Shown: positions 1-9,248, counted from the first letter of the stretch. The stretch is 32,335 bases of DNA from Lachnospiraceae bacterium (GCA_015057375.1 SVEM01000023.1:1-32335); one strand, 5' to 3'. Notes: generated by a model from the sequence alone, not told the origin. Numbers and translations: made by a program.

Positions 1-162
1 AAGTTCTAAGAACTTGATAAAGTAAGCCCGGAGACGGAAATGAGCTTTTCGGAAAGATTTGCATTTTATGAAAGAGCAAGGGAAGCTTATGCAATAGTAG
101 CCTGTGGTGAAAGCCGTCAGTACGCAAATATTATATTGAAAAAAGGATGTATAATAGAATGA
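1..162 (+). pseudogene. fucU: fucU-like L-fucose/galactose mutarotase, 3' end, frame interrupted
   Basis: The frame from base 10 to the TGA at 160-162 encodes the characteristic C-terminus of the FucU/RbsD mutarotase family. It contains RFAFYERA, then a AIVACGE segment and a NIILKKG ending, as in FucU proteins. These enzymes interconvert anomers of L-fucose and related sugars before a kinase, isomerase or dehydrogenase acts. Directly upstream in the same frame there is a TAA at 7-9, and the other two frames also stop at 15-17 and 23-25. The family normally continues for about 100 residues upstream, so the gene carries a nonsense or frameshift change there, or the first bases contain a sequence error. 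The stop overlaps the next gene start (ATGA), which places it in the downstream operon. Family assignment is fairly sure; the pseudogene status is uncertain because only nine bases precede the open part. Confidence 0.55.
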
Positions 163-1364
163 AAACATACGGTACATATTTTTTAAATGACAGTAAAAAA
201 CCTCTTTGCTATGGCGAGATTAATTTGATTAATCCGAAAAGACAGCGTTTAAGAGGTGAAGAGGCAAAAGAGGGTGTGGAAGCACAGACTGTTTTTGCGG
301 GCTTTTGCGGAACAGATTTTGAGCTTATGAATATGGGCAGGCAGGGCAAGCTTGGTGCTAAGTTCCCTGAAGGTGAAGAAAGATTAATTAACGGACACGA
401 GGGCGTAGTGTGGGTTCCGGGTGAGAATCGTTTTGCTATCGTTCTCATCCGTGGAGGAGACAGCTATGACCCGACACGTTTTACCGAAGACGAGACATAT
501 TTCGAATACGGATGCGACGGTGCCGATGGACTGTTTTCAGATAAAAACTACTATAACCCTGACATGCTTTTGCATTTGCCGAAAAAATATAATGATTTGA
601 AAAAACTGCCTGTTTCACTTGCTAAGAAACTCGTCTTCTCAGATCCGTATGCATGCGCGGTATTCCAGCAGGAGAGAATGTGTGATATCGGCATGGCACA
701 GAATTTCCGTGTGGAAATGGCAAAGCATAAGTGCAGCGAAGCTGAGGCTATGCAGATGGCAAAGGAATCTACATTTAACAGAGTTTGCGTTTTTGGACTT
801 GGCACAACCGGATTGTTTATTGCCCATCAGATAAGATTACATCATCCTGACGCAAAAATACTGTTTGTCGGAAGAAGCAGCGCGGACAGTTTTAAAGTAA
901 GATTCGCACAGAGTGAAGTTGGTGCGGATTATCTTTGCAGTGACGGATTAAATGAAAAAGAAACTGCAGAAAAAATAATTGAAAGTCTTGGCGGAACGGC
1001 TACGGTTTTTGTTGGAGTAAGCGGAACCAATATTGAACACCGTATTGCGTTTGAACATGGAGTTTTAGGTTGTAACGGTATATATAACAGCTTTTCGCTT
1101 GGTCCTAAGGTAGAGTTTGATACAATGCCATTTGGATTTAAAAATCATGTTATTTTATCATCAATCAATTTTACACAAAAACATATGGAGCAGGCGATAG
1201 AGATTCTTTGCGAGAGTAATTTTGATAAACTTGTCGAGCTTATTGACAAGGACGAATTTACCGCTAATCCTATAGACGCATATGAAAACAAAATATATTC
1301 AAAAGGTGCACCGCTTAAAACCGCGGTGATTTGGAATGAGAAATATATTGACGGAGAGAAATAA
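159..1364 (+). CDS. Zinc-type medium-chain sugar dehydrogenase (glucose-dehydrogenase-like)
   Basis: 401 residues when started at the ATG at 159, which overlaps the fucU stop. An in-frame ATG at 147 has no better ribosome site. It has a GroES-like half with FCGTD (C50) and GHEG (H80, E81), matching catalytic-zinc ligands of medium-chain dehydrogenases, and a Rossmann half with GLGTTG at 213-218. Overall shape resembles archaeal-type glucose dehydrogenases. The four-cysteine structural-zinc lobe found in most relatives is not recognisable: the region 90-125 has only C119. Expected reaction is NAD(P)-dependent oxidation of an aldose at C1 to the aldonolactone. With a mutarotase before it and a lactonase in the same operon, I infer it oxidises L-galactose (or L-fucose). 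Superfamily is secure; the substrate is inference. Confidence 0.72.
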   Translation: MKTYGTYFLNDSKKPLCYGEINLINPKRQRLRGEEAKEGVEAQTVFAGFCGTDFELMNMGRQGKLGAKFPEGEERLINGHEGVVWVPGENRFAIVLIRGGDSYDPTRFTEDETYFEYGCDGADGLFSDKNYYNPDMLLHLPKKYNDLKKLPVSLAKKLVFSDPYACAVFQQERMCDIGMAQNFRVEMAKHKCSEAEAMQMAKESTFNRVCVFGLGTTGLFIAHQIRLHHPDAKILFVGRSSADSFKVRFAQSEVGADYLCSDGLNEKETAEKIIESLGGTATVFVGVSGTNIEHRIAFEHGVLGCNGIYNSFSLGPKVEFDTMPFGFKNHVILSSINFTQKHMEQAIEILCESNFDKLVELIDKDEFTANPIDAYENKIYSKGAPLKTAVIWNEKYIDGEK

Positions 1365-1365
1365 A

Positions 1366-2400
1366 ATGAAAGCAATTAAGATAAATAAACCTGATGAAAT
1401 AATAATCGACGAGATTGAAAAGCCGGTTCCAAAAAAGGGAGAGGCACTTTTGAAAATCAAGTATTGCGGAATTTGTGGAGCCGATGTTGCTTCTTATACG
1501 GGAAACCAACCATTTACAACATATCCGCGTATTCCGGGACATGAGTTTAGTGCCGAGATTGCAGAAATCGGTGAGAATGAATATGGTCTTAAGGTTGGCG
1601 ATATTGTTACGGCAAATCCATATTTCAACTGTGGTACATGTTATTCATGCAACCGCGGAATCGTGAATGCCTGTACGGACAATCAGACTATGGGCGTTCA
1701 GCGTGACGGAAGTTTTTGCGAATATGTGGCAATGCCGATAGAGCGAATCATCCCGGGTAAAGGCCTCTCTGCAAAGGAGCTTGCACTTATTGAGCCATTT
1801 TCCATAAGCTGTCATGCCCTTTCAAGATGCGAGGTTAAAGAAGGTGATAACCTGTTGATTATGGGTGCGGGCCCGATTGGTCTTTTTGCACTTCTTAAAG
1901 CAAAAGCGATGGGAGCAAAGGTAATGATTGCCGATTTGCTTGATAACCGACTTGCTCTTGCAAAAGAGTACGGTGCAGACAGAATAGTTAATACCAAAAA
2001 TGAAAATTTGCTCGAGGCTGCAGAGGAATTTACGGACGGAAATATGTTTGATGTTACGGTTGAGGCATGCGGACAGCCGGAGACATTCCTTAACTGTATT
2101 GACTGTTCCGCAACCGGAGCGAATGTAATATTAATCGGAAACGGAAAGCGCAACACTGAATTTTTACATAGCATACTTCTGAAAAAAGAGCTTAATGTTT
2201 TCGGTTCAAGAAATGCCTATACAAAAGACTTTAAAGAGCTCATTGACCTGGTAGCAGCAGGCGGTGCAGATGTTCTTAAGATGGTCAGCGGTGTTTATGA
2301 TATGGACAATGCTTCTGAGGCCTTTGAGGCTTTGGCACATAATGACGGCAGTCTTGCAAAGCTTCTTATCCGTATAGATAAAGAGGAGTGCGAAAAATGA
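1366..2400 (+). CDS. Zinc-dependent alcohol dehydrogenase, likely L-galactonate 5-dehydrogenase (LgoD/RspB-like)
   Basis: 344 residues, a complete MDR enzyme. Catalytic zinc ligands are in CGICGAD (C37) and GHEF (H59, E60); the structural zinc cysteines are C89, C92, C95 and C103; GAGPIG at 167-172 is the NAD-binding loop. The start at 1366 follows GGAGAG at 1353-1358, one base after the previous stop. The sequence type is close to the RspB / L-galactonate oxidoreductase / sorbitol dehydrogenase group, which oxidises a secondary hydroxyl of a sugar or sugar acid. The next two genes are tagaturonate reductase and altronate dehydratase, so a 5-dehydrogenase turning L-galactonate into D-tagaturonate would feed them exactly. 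Other polyol or L-gulonate substrates remain possible. Its stop overlaps the next start as ATGA. Confidence 0.72.
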   Translation: MKAIKINKPDEIIIDEIEKPVPKKGEALLKIKYCGICGADVASYTGNQPFTTYPRIPGHEFSAEIAEIGENEYGLKVGDIVTANPYFNCGTCYSCNRGIVNACTDNQTMGVQRDGSFCEYVAMPIERIIPGKGLSAKELALIEPFSISCHALSRCEVKEGDNLLIMGAGPIGLFALLKAKAMGAKVMIADLLDNRLALAKEYGADRIVNTKNENLLEAAEEFTDGNMFDVTVEACGQPETFLNCIDCSATGANVILIGNGKRNTEFLHSILLKKELNVFGSRNAYTKDFKELIDLVAAGGADVLKMVSGVYDMDNASEAFEALAHNDGSLAKLLIRIDKEECEK

Positions 2401-3722
2401 AGGAAACGATAATTCAGTTTGGAACAGGAAATTTTCTTCGTGGCTTTGTGGATTATTTTGTTGATGTATTAAATGAAAAAAATTTGTATAACGGAAAAAT
2501 TGTTGTTGTTAAGCCGACCAACCGAGGAAACCTGAATTCATTCACAGAGCAGGACTGCGTATACAACTTATATCTGCGTGGCATTGAAAACGGCAGTGAG
2601 GTTTGTGAAAAAAGAGAAATACATTCAATTAACAGAGTTGTTGATCCATACCACAATTATGAAAGTTATCTTGAACTTGCCCACAATCCGGATATAAGAT
2701 TTATTATTTCCAACACAACGGAGGCAGGAATTGAATTTGATGATTCCTGCAGTTTTATGGATGCGCCTGCACTTTCATTTCCGGGAAAACTTACACAGCT
2801 TATGTATGAACGTTTTAAGGCAGGGCTTTCCGGTTTTGTACTTTTGCCGTGTGAGCTTATTGACAATAATGGCGCAAGCCTGAAAGAGTGTGTATTAAAA
2901 TATGCCGGGCTCTGGAAACTCGGAGAAGAGTTCGAAGCATGGGTAGAAAATGAAAATAAGTTCTGCAACACTCTTGTTGACAGAATTGTTACCGGATATC
3001 CGGCAGCAGAGGCGGAAGAGCTTGTTAAAGAAATCGGATATGATGACAAGTTACTTGATACAGCAGAGTTATTCCATTTGTGGGTTATTGAAGGCGATTT
3101 TGAAAATGAACTGCCGCTTGTAAAGGCCGGTTTCAATGTGATATGGACGGATGATGTTAAGCCTTATAAGAAGATGAAAGTAAGTGTGCTTAACGGCGCA
3201 CATACTTCGATGGTATTTCCTGCACTTCTTAGCGGTATTGAAACTGTAAGGGACTGCCTTTTGGACGAGCAGATAAATACATTTCTTTACACTAACTTAA
3301 ACAAATACATTCTGCCGGTGTTAGGTGAGACTGATGAAACAAAATCATTTGCGGATTCTGTTATTGAACGTTTTAAGAATCCGTATATTCATCATATGTT
3401 AACATCAATTGCACTTAACTCAGTAAGCAAGTTTGGTGTCAGAGTTTTACCGACTCTTCTTGAGTACAAAGCTACTTATGGCGAAACACCTAAAACCCTT
3501 GCGTTATCACTTGCAGCTTTGATTACATATTATAAGAAAAATGATATTTCTGACAGTGAGTATGCTGTTGATTTTATAAAGAATAATGACATATCAGAGA
3601 TATTAAAAAATGAAACTTTATGGGGCTGTGACCTGACAGATATATCAGAGGTCACAACAGAAGCCTTTGATAAAATTAATAAATGCGGTATAAGAGAGGC
3701 AATAGCATGGAGCTTATCTTAA
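2397..3722 (+). CDS. uxaB: Tagaturonate reductase (altronate oxidoreductase), mannitol dehydrogenase family
   Basis: 441 residues. The N-terminal FGTGNFLRGF (8-17) is the nucleotide-binding turn typical of UxaB/UxuB/MtlD long-chain polyol dehydrogenases. K261, N266 and H269 form the family K-x4-N-x2-H catalytic signature within a segment reading KVSVLNGAH. The enzyme reduces D-tagaturonate to D-altronate with NADH in the cytosol. UxaB-type features (short loops, VVKPTNRG after the first strand) favour tagaturonate over fructuronate reductase. The ATG at 2397 lies in an ATGA overlap with the preceding stop and follows AGAGGAG at 2382-2388. An in-frame GTG at 2388 is less likely. The gene overlaps the next one by 16 bases, suggesting strict co-translation. 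Confidence 0.88.
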   Translation: MKETIIQFGTGNFLRGFVDYFVDVLNEKNLYNGKIVVVKPTNRGNLNSFTEQDCVYNLYLRGIENGSEVCEKREIHSINRVVDPYHNYESYLELAHNPDIRFIISNTTEAGIEFDDSCSFMDAPALSFPGKLTQLMYERFKAGLSGFVLLPCELIDNNGASLKECVLKYAGLWKLGEEFEAWVENENKFCNTLVDRIVTGYPAAEAEELVKEIGYDDKLLDTAELFHLWVIEGDFENELPLVKAGFNVIWTDDVKPYKKMKVSVLNGAHTSMVFPALLSGIETVRDCLLDEQINTFLYTNLNKYILPVLGETDETKSFADSVIERFKNPYIHHMLTSIALNSVSKFGVRVLPTLLEYKATYGETPKTLALSLAALITYYKKNDISDSEYAVDFIKNNDISEILKNETLWGCDLTDISEVTTEAFDKINKCGIREAIAWSLS

Positions 3723-5065
3723 TAAATGAAAAGGATAATGTTTCGGTAAATCCAAAAAACGGTCACAAATATGCAAATCGCGACATTGCAATAGGTGAAA
3801 AGGTTATAAAGTACGGTTTTCCGATAGGTATTACTACCAAAGATATAAAGACGGGTGAGCATGTTCATTCTCACAATCTAAAGACGGCTCTTTCGAGTGT
3901 TAATGAATATTCGTATACTCCTGATTTTGCGGAAAGTAAAAAAATCTTGCCTGATACGATTCTTGCATATGAAAGAAAGAATGGAAATATTGGAATACGA
4001 AACGATATCTGGATAATTCCTACCGTTGGTTGTGTTAACAAAATTGCCGAGCGTATTTCAAAAGAAACAGGAGCATTTGCATATACGCATCCTTATGGAT
4101 GCAGTCAGTTAAGCGGTGATCACAAACGTACTCAGCAGGTGCTGGCCGGACTTGTAAAACATCCGAATGCAGGCGGTGTGCTTGTTCTTGGTCTCGGATG
4201 TGAGAATAATAATATTGGTGAATTCAAAAAAGTTCTCGGCGAAACGCATGACAGAATCTACTTTTTAAATGTACAGGACTGTGAGGATGAAATTGCCGAA
4301 GCCAAAGAGATAATAGAAAAGTTAAAAACAATTGCCGCTAAGGACAAGCGTACGGAAGTGCCGATATCAAAACTTGTTATCGGTATGAAATGCGGAGGAA
4401 GCGATGGTCTTTCGGGAATTACTGCTAATCCGTTATGCGGAAAAATTACAGACAGACTCACTTCGATGGGCGGAAGTGCAGTTCTTACAGAGGTGCCGGA
4501 GATGTTTGGTGCCGAAGAAGTTTTATTTAACCGATGTGCAAATGAAGATATATTTCTCAGAGCGGAACAGATGATAAATGATTATAAAAAATATTTCATT
4601 GCTCACGGAGAGCCTATTAGCGAAAACCCGTCTCCGGGAAATAAAGAAGGCGGTATAACAACCCTTGAAGAAAAATCTCTCGGATGCGTTACCAAAGGCG
4701 GAAGTGCTGTTATCACAGATGTTCTTTCTTACGGTGACACAATTAAGGAACAGGGATTAAGTATTCTTAACGGACCGGGAAATGATATGGTTGCGATTAC
4801 AAATCTTACGGCAGCAGGCTGTCACATGATTTTATTTACAACAGGAAGAGGGACACCGCTTGGTGCACCGGTTCCTACTATTAAGATAGCAACTAACACA
4901 GCCCTTAAAGAAAAAAAACCGCACTGGATAGATTTTGACGCGCAGTCAGGTAATGAGACCGAGTTATTTGAACTGATTAAGGAAATTGCAGAAGGCAGAA
5001 AAACAAATAATGAGACTAACGGCTACAGAGAAATAGCTATTATGAAAGATGGTGTAACTTTATGA
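3707..5065 (+). CDS. uxaA: Altronate dehydratase, SAF domain plus catalytic domain
   Basis: 452 residues. An N-terminal SAF-type domain (about 1-70) is joined to the UxaA/GarD catalytic domain. Conserved stretches are PTVGCVNKIAERI (106-118), YGCSQ (C132), LGCEN (C165) and MKCGGSDG (C229), whose cysteines are candidate metal ligands. The enzyme dehydrates D-altronate to 2-keto-3-deoxy-D-gluconate. The start at 3707 lies inside uxaB and follows GAGAGG at 3694-3699. Homologues can act on other aldonates: UxaA-like proteins lie in the fucose locus of Campylobacter jejuni, so L-fuconate is an alternative substrate. No uronate isomerase (uxaC) or ketodeoxygluconate kinase is present in the window. 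The stop overlaps the next start as ATGA. Confidence 0.88.
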   Translation: MELILINEKDNVSVNPKNGHKYANRDIAIGEKVIKYGFPIGITTKDIKTGEHVHSHNLKTALSSVNEYSYTPDFAESKKILPDTILAYERKNGNIGIRNDIWIIPTVGCVNKIAERISKETGAFAYTHPYGCSQLSGDHKRTQQVLAGLVKHPNAGGVLVLGLGCENNNIGEFKKVLGETHDRIYFLNVQDCEDEIAEAKEIIEKLKTIAAKDKRTEVPISKLVIGMKCGGSDGLSGITANPLCGKITDRLTSMGGSAVLTEVPEMFGAEEVLFNRCANEDIFLRAEQMINDYKKYFIAHGEPISENPSPGNKEGGITTLEEKSLGCVTKGGSAVITDVLSYGDTIKEQGLSILNGPGNDMVAITNLTAAGCHMILFTTGRGTPLGAPVPTIKIATNTALKEKKPHWIDFDAQSGNETELFELIKEIAEGRKTNNETNGYREIAIMKDGVTL

Positions 5066-5931
5066 TTATTGATGCACATGCACATTTATGGAAAGAGCAA
5101 AAAGGTAAAGTAGACGGAAGAGACGTCATTTCTTTGGATAATGGTAAGAGTGATTTTGGTGGTGACATCCGTCAGATGATGCCGCCGTACATGACAGACG
5201 GATATAACAGTGTTGAACGTTTTATTGCAAATATGGATTATGCCGGAGTAAACGGTGCTGTCATTACCCAGGAGGAGATTGACGGAAACCAGAATGAATA
5301 TCTGCATGAAGCAAAAAACAAGTTTCCGGACAGAATTAAAATATGTTCGCTTTATCTTGAAAATACACCTGTGGAAACAGAAGGTTTTGACGGAATAAAG
5401 CTTTGCGCAGGCAGATTAAAGGAACAGAATCTTTTAAAACATGAGGAAGTTTTTGCACTGGCTGCTGAAAAAGGAATGTTCATTTCAATCGATCTTGCAG
5501 ATGGAGCTGCTCAGACAAAAGAGCTTGGTACTCTTGCAGACAAATATCCTGAGTTAAGAATTGCCATAGGACATTTTGGAATGGTAACGAGAGAAAATTG
5601 GCTTGAGCAGATTAAGCTTGCAAAACGCAGCAATGTTTATATAGAAAGCGGAGGAATAACCTGGCTTTTCAATAGTGAGTTTTATCCGTATCCGTCAGCC
5701 ATAAAAGCAATTAAAGAAGCGGCAGCAGTCTGTGGCACGGAAAAACTTATGTGGGGCAGCGATTATCCGAGAACGATGGTTGAGATAACATATAAAATGA
5801 GCTTTGATTTTGTATTAAAATCGGCAGAGCTTACGGAAAGAGAGAAAGAACTTTTTCTATATAAAAATGCAGAAAGCTTTTACGGTTTTGATAATTTAAG
5901 ACAGTTACCTGAAATTAAAAATATGCTTTAA
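5062..5931 (+). CDS. Amidohydrolase-2 family sugar lactonase (COG3618-like)
   Basis: 289 residues, a TIM-barrel amidohydrolase. It begins with the metal-binding IDAHAHLW (H6, H8), has IGHFG with H171 on a later strand and WGSDYP with D234, the usual metal or catalytic aspartate. Members of this family hydrolyse aldono-1,5-lactones such as L-fucono-, L-rhamnono- and L-galactonolactone; others are decarboxylases (the family includes ACMSD). Being the last gene of a dehydrogenase/dehydratase operon, opening the lactone made by the first dehydrogenase is the natural role. The start at 5062 overlaps the uxaA stop (ATGA). No obvious terminator follows in 5932-5975. Family is secure; lactonase rather than decarboxylase is an inference from context. 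Confidence 0.75.
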   Translation: MIIDAHAHLWKEQKGKVDGRDVISLDNGKSDFGGDIRQMMPPYMTDGYNSVERFIANMDYAGVNGAVITQEEIDGNQNEYLHEAKNKFPDRIKICSLYLENTPVETEGFDGIKLCAGRLKEQNLLKHEEVFALAAEKGMFISIDLADGAAQTKELGTLADKYPELRIAIGHFGMVTRENWLEQIKLAKRSNVYIESGGITWLFNSEFYPYPSAIKAIKEAAAVCGTEKLMWGSDYPRTMVEITYKMSFDFVLKSAELTEREKELFLYKNAESFYGFDNLRQLPEIKNML

Positions 5932-5975
5932 GAAAAAATCAATATAATACCATAATAAATGGCAGAGTACAGATG

Positions 5976-6004
5976 TTGACAACTCTAAAAAAGTATACTA
6001 TTAT
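5976..6004 (+). promoter_or_regulatory. Promoter for ileS
   Basis: TTGACA at 5976-5981 and TATTAT at 5999-6004 are separated by 17 bases. This predicts a transcript start near 6011 and a leader of only about 30 bases before the ileS ATG at 6043. Confidence 0.7.
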
Positions 6005-6042
6005 TGCACTATTATTGTCTAAATAAACTGGGAGGATTTTGT

Positions 6043-9000
6043 ATGTATAAGAAAGTTTCAACAGATTTAAAATTTGTTGACAGAGAAAAAGAAGTTTTGA
6101 AATTCTGGAACGATAATGATATTTTCGGAAAGAGTATCACTATCAGAGAAAGCGGTGAGCCATATACATTTTATGATGGTCCTCCGACAGCTAACGGAAA
6201 ACCGCATATCGGACATGTACTTACACGTGTTATCAAGGATATGATTCCTAGATATCGCACCATGAAGGGATATAAAGTTATAAGGAAAGCAGGATGGGAC
6301 ACACACGGACTTCCTGTTGAGCTTGAAGTTGAGAAAAAGTTAGGTCTTGACGGTAAAGAGCAGATTGAAGAGTACGGTCTTGAGCCATTTATCCAGGAAT
6401 GTAAAGAGAGCGTATGGAAATATAAAGGAATGTGGGAAGACTTCTCAGGAACTGTAGGTTTCTGGGCTGATATGGATGACCCATATGTAACATACCACAA
6501 TTCATTTATTGAGTCTGAGTGGTGGGCACTCAAGCAGATTTGGGACAAGAATCTTTTATATAAAGGATATAAGATTGTACCTTACTGCCCTCGTTGCGGA
6601 ACACCTCTTTCAAGTCACGAGGTTGCGCAGGGATACAAGGATGTTAAAGAAAAATCTGTAATTGCAAAGTTCAAGGTAAAGGATGCGGAGAATGATTATA
6701 TTCTTGCATGGACAACAACTCCTTGGACACTTCCTTCAAACGTTGCTCTTTGTGTTAACGCAGATGAAGACTACGTTAAGATTAAGGTTTCGCTTGATGA
6801 GAAAAATGATGTTGTATCAGAGGAGAATGCTGATGCAGCAGTTAAGACTGAGTATTATTATCTTGCAAAGGCTCTTCTTGATGTTGTAGTCGAGGGAGCT
6901 TATGAGATAGTTTCAGAATGTAAAGGTAAAGAGCTCGAATATATGGAATATGAGCCATTATTCGATTACGCAAAACCTGATAAGAAAGCATATTATGTTG
7001 TATGTGACGGCTACGTTACACTTACAGATGGTACAGGTATAGTTCATATTGCACCTGCATTCGGTGAAGACGATGCTAATGTAGGAAGAAAATATGACCT
7101 TCCTTTTGTACAGCTTGTAGATGATAAGGGTGAATTCAAACCTGAAGTTACAGACCTTGCAGGAGTATTCTGTAAGAAAGGTGATGAGGTTATTCTTCGC
7201 ATGCTTGGTGAGAAGGGGCTTCTGTTTAAGGTGCTCAAGTTTGAGCATAGCTACCCATTCTGCTGGAGATGTGATACACCGCTCATTTACTATGCAAGAG
7301 AATCATGGTTTATCAAGATGACAGAAGTGCGCGACAAGATGATCGCAAACAATAACACAATCAATTGGATTCCTGAAAGTATCGGAAAAGGAAGATTCGG
7401 TGACTGGCTTGTTAATCTTCAGGATTGGGCAGTAAGCCGTAACCGTTATTGGGGAACTCCGCTTAACATATGGGAATGCGAGTGTGGACATAAGCATGCT
7501 ATCGGAAGTATAGAAGAACTTAAGTCAATGTCAGACAACTGTCCTGATGATGTAGAGCTTCATCGTCCGTTTATTGATGCTGTCACAATAAAATGTCCAT
7601 GCTGTGGCAAAGATATGCATAGAGTTCCTGAAGTTATTGACTGCTGGTTCGATTCGGGAGCAATGCCTTTTGCACAGTGGCATTATCCATTTGAAAATAA
7701 AGAGATATTTGAAGAGAACTTCCCGGCTGATTTTATCAGTGAGGCAGTTGACCAGACACGTGGATGGTTCTATTCATTGCTTGCAATATCTACACTTATA
7801 TTTGATAAGGCGCCATATAAGAACGTTATCGTTCTCGGACTTGTACTTGACAAGGACGGACAGAAGATGAGTAAGTCAAAGGGTAACGCGGTTGATCCGT
7901 TTGAGGCACTTGAGACTTACGGAGCGGATGCCATAAGATGGTACTTCTATGTAAACAGTGCACCATGGCTTCCTAACAAGTTCCACGACAGAGCTGTAAT
8001 AGAAGGTCAGAGAAAGTTCATGGGAACTCTTTGGAACACATATGCATTTTTCGTACTTTATGCGAATATAGATAACTTCGATGCGACAAAATATACATTA
8101 GAGTATGATAAGCTTGCAGTTATGGATAAGTGGCTCTTATCAAAACTCAACAGTACAGTTAAGTTTGTGGATGAGAGTCTTGCAGCATATAAGATTCCTG
8201 AGACAGCAAGAGCACTTCAGGAGTTTGTTGATGAACTCAGTAACTGGTATGTAAGAAGATGCCGTGAGCGTTTCTGGGCTAAAGGTATGGAGCAGGATAA
8301 GATTAATGCATATCTTACCTTATATACAGCACTTGTTACTATATCAAAGGCTGCAGCACCGATGATACCATTTATGACAGAAGACATATACAGAAATCTC
8401 GTTTGCAGTATTGACAGCACACAGCCTGAAAGTATACATTTGTGTGATTTTCCTGCTGTAAATAAAGATATGATATGTACAGAACTTGAAGAGGAAATGA
8501 ATGCGGTACTCGGAGCGGTTGTACTCGGACGTGCATGCCGTAATGCTGCTAACTCAAAGAACCGTCAGCCTCTTGGTAAGATGTATGTTAAGGCAGACAA
8601 AGAGCTGTCCGACTTCTATAGAGATATCATTGCAGATGAGCTTAATGTTAAAGAAGTTGTATTTACAGATGATGTAAGTGCGTATACTGCATATTCATTT
8701 AAGCCACAGTTAAAGACTCTCGGAAAACGTTTTGGAAAGAACATAAATGAACTTAGGACTGTTCTTTCTGAGATTGACGGAGCGGCTGCGATGAAAGAGA
8801 TTAATGAAAAGGGCGGAGTTACCGTAAATATAGCTGGAAATGAAGAATTTATCGAGAAAGATGATCTTCTTATTGAAAGCATTCAGAGTGACGGCTATGT
8901 GTCCGACTCATATAACGGAATAACAGTAGTTCTTGATACCAACCTTACAGATGAACTCATTGAGGAAGGATTTGTCCGTGAGATTATTAGTAAGATTCAG

Positions 9001-9213
9001 AACATGCGTAAAGATGCAGGTTTTGAGGTTATGGATCACATAAATGTATATGAAAGCGGCAATGATAAAGTAAAAGATATACTTGTAAAGAATGCTGATT
9101 TTATAAAGAGAGAAGTACTTGCTGAACAGATTATTACTGATAATGTTGCAGGAATTGTAAAAGAATGGAACATTAACGGGGAGAAGTGTCAGATAGGCGT
9201 AGAACGTATATAA
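6043..9213 (+). CDS. ileS: Isoleucyl-tRNA synthetase, eukaryote-like type 2 (IleRS2)
   Basis: 1056 residues, charging tRNA-Ile with isoleucine. The class I HIGH motif is at 55-58 inside PPTANGKPHIGHV and KMSKS is at 608-612. Cys-rich pairs (CPRCG and CPCCG) lie in the connective/editing region. The context of HIGH, the long total length, and a C-terminus without a zinc finger are those of type 2 IleRS, the form shared with eukaryotes and with the mupirocin-resistance protein MupA, rather than the usual bacterial type of about 930 residues. The start at 6043 is preceded by GGGAGG at 6030-6035; an upstream in-frame ATG at 6004 overlaps the predicted -10 and is rejected. The leader is too short for the T-box riboswitch that often controls ileS in Firmicutes. 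Confidence 0.97.
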   Translation: MYKKVSTDLKFVDREKEVLKFWNDNDIFGKSITIRESGEPYTFYDGPPTANGKPHIGHVLTRVIKDMIPRYRTMKGYKVIRKAGWDTHGLPVELEVEKKLGLDGKEQIEEYGLEPFIQECKESVWKYKGMWEDFSGTVGFWADMDDPYVTYHNSFIESEWWALKQIWDKNLLYKGYKIVPYCPRCGTPLSSHEVAQGYKDVKEKSVIAKFKVKDAENDYILAWTTTPWTLPSNVALCVNADEDYVKIKVSLDEKNDVVSEENADAAVKTEYYYLAKALLDVVVEGAYEIVSECKGKELEYMEYEPLFDYAKPDKKAYYVVCDGYVTLTDGTGIVHIAPAFGEDDANVGRKYDLPFVQLVDDKGEFKPEVTDLAGVFCKKGDEVILRMLGEKGLLFKVLKFEHSYPFCWRCDTPLIYYARESWFIKMTEVRDKMIANNNTINWIPESIGKGRFGDWLVNLQDWAVSRNRYWGTPLNIWECECGHKHAIGSIEELKSMSDNCPDDVELHRPFIDAVTIKCPCCGKDMHRVPEVIDCWFDSGAMPFAQWHYPFENKEIFEENFPADFISEAVDQTRGWFYSLLAISTLIFDKAPYKNVIVLGLVLDKDGQKMSKSKGNAVDPFEALETYGADAIRWYFYVNSAPWLPNKFHDRAVIEGQRKFMGTLWNTYAFFVLYANIDNFDATKYTLEYDKLAVMDKWLLSKLNSTVKFVDESLAAYKIPETARALQEFVDELSNWYVRRCRERFWAKGMEQDKINAYLTLYTALVTISKAAAPMIPFMTEDIYRNLVCSIDSTQPESIHLCDFPAVNKDMICTELEEEMNAVLGAVVLGRACRNAANSKNRQPLGKMYVKADKELSDFYRDIIADELNVKEVVFTDDVSAYTAYSFKPQLKTLGKRFGKNINELRTVLSEIDGAAAMKEINEKGGVTVNIAGNEEFIEKDDLLIESIQSDGYVSDSYNGITVVLDTNLTDELIEEGFVREIISKIQNMRKDAGFEVMDHINVYESGNDKVKDILVKNADFIKREVLAEQIITDNVAGIVKEWNINGEKCQIGVERI

Positions 9214-9248
9214 GTATTTAAGGGGTTAAATATTTTTGGGAGGCGCTT

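Noticed and set aside
2397-5065. Plain D-galacturonate degradation operon
   Set aside because: uxaB and uxaA fit, but no uronate isomerase is present, and two sugar dehydrogenases, a mutarotase remnant and a lactonase would be unexplained.
5932-6042. T-box riboswitch before ileS
   Set aside because: The whole gap is 111 bases and the predicted transcript leader about 30; no T-box sequence or terminator/antiterminator pair is present.
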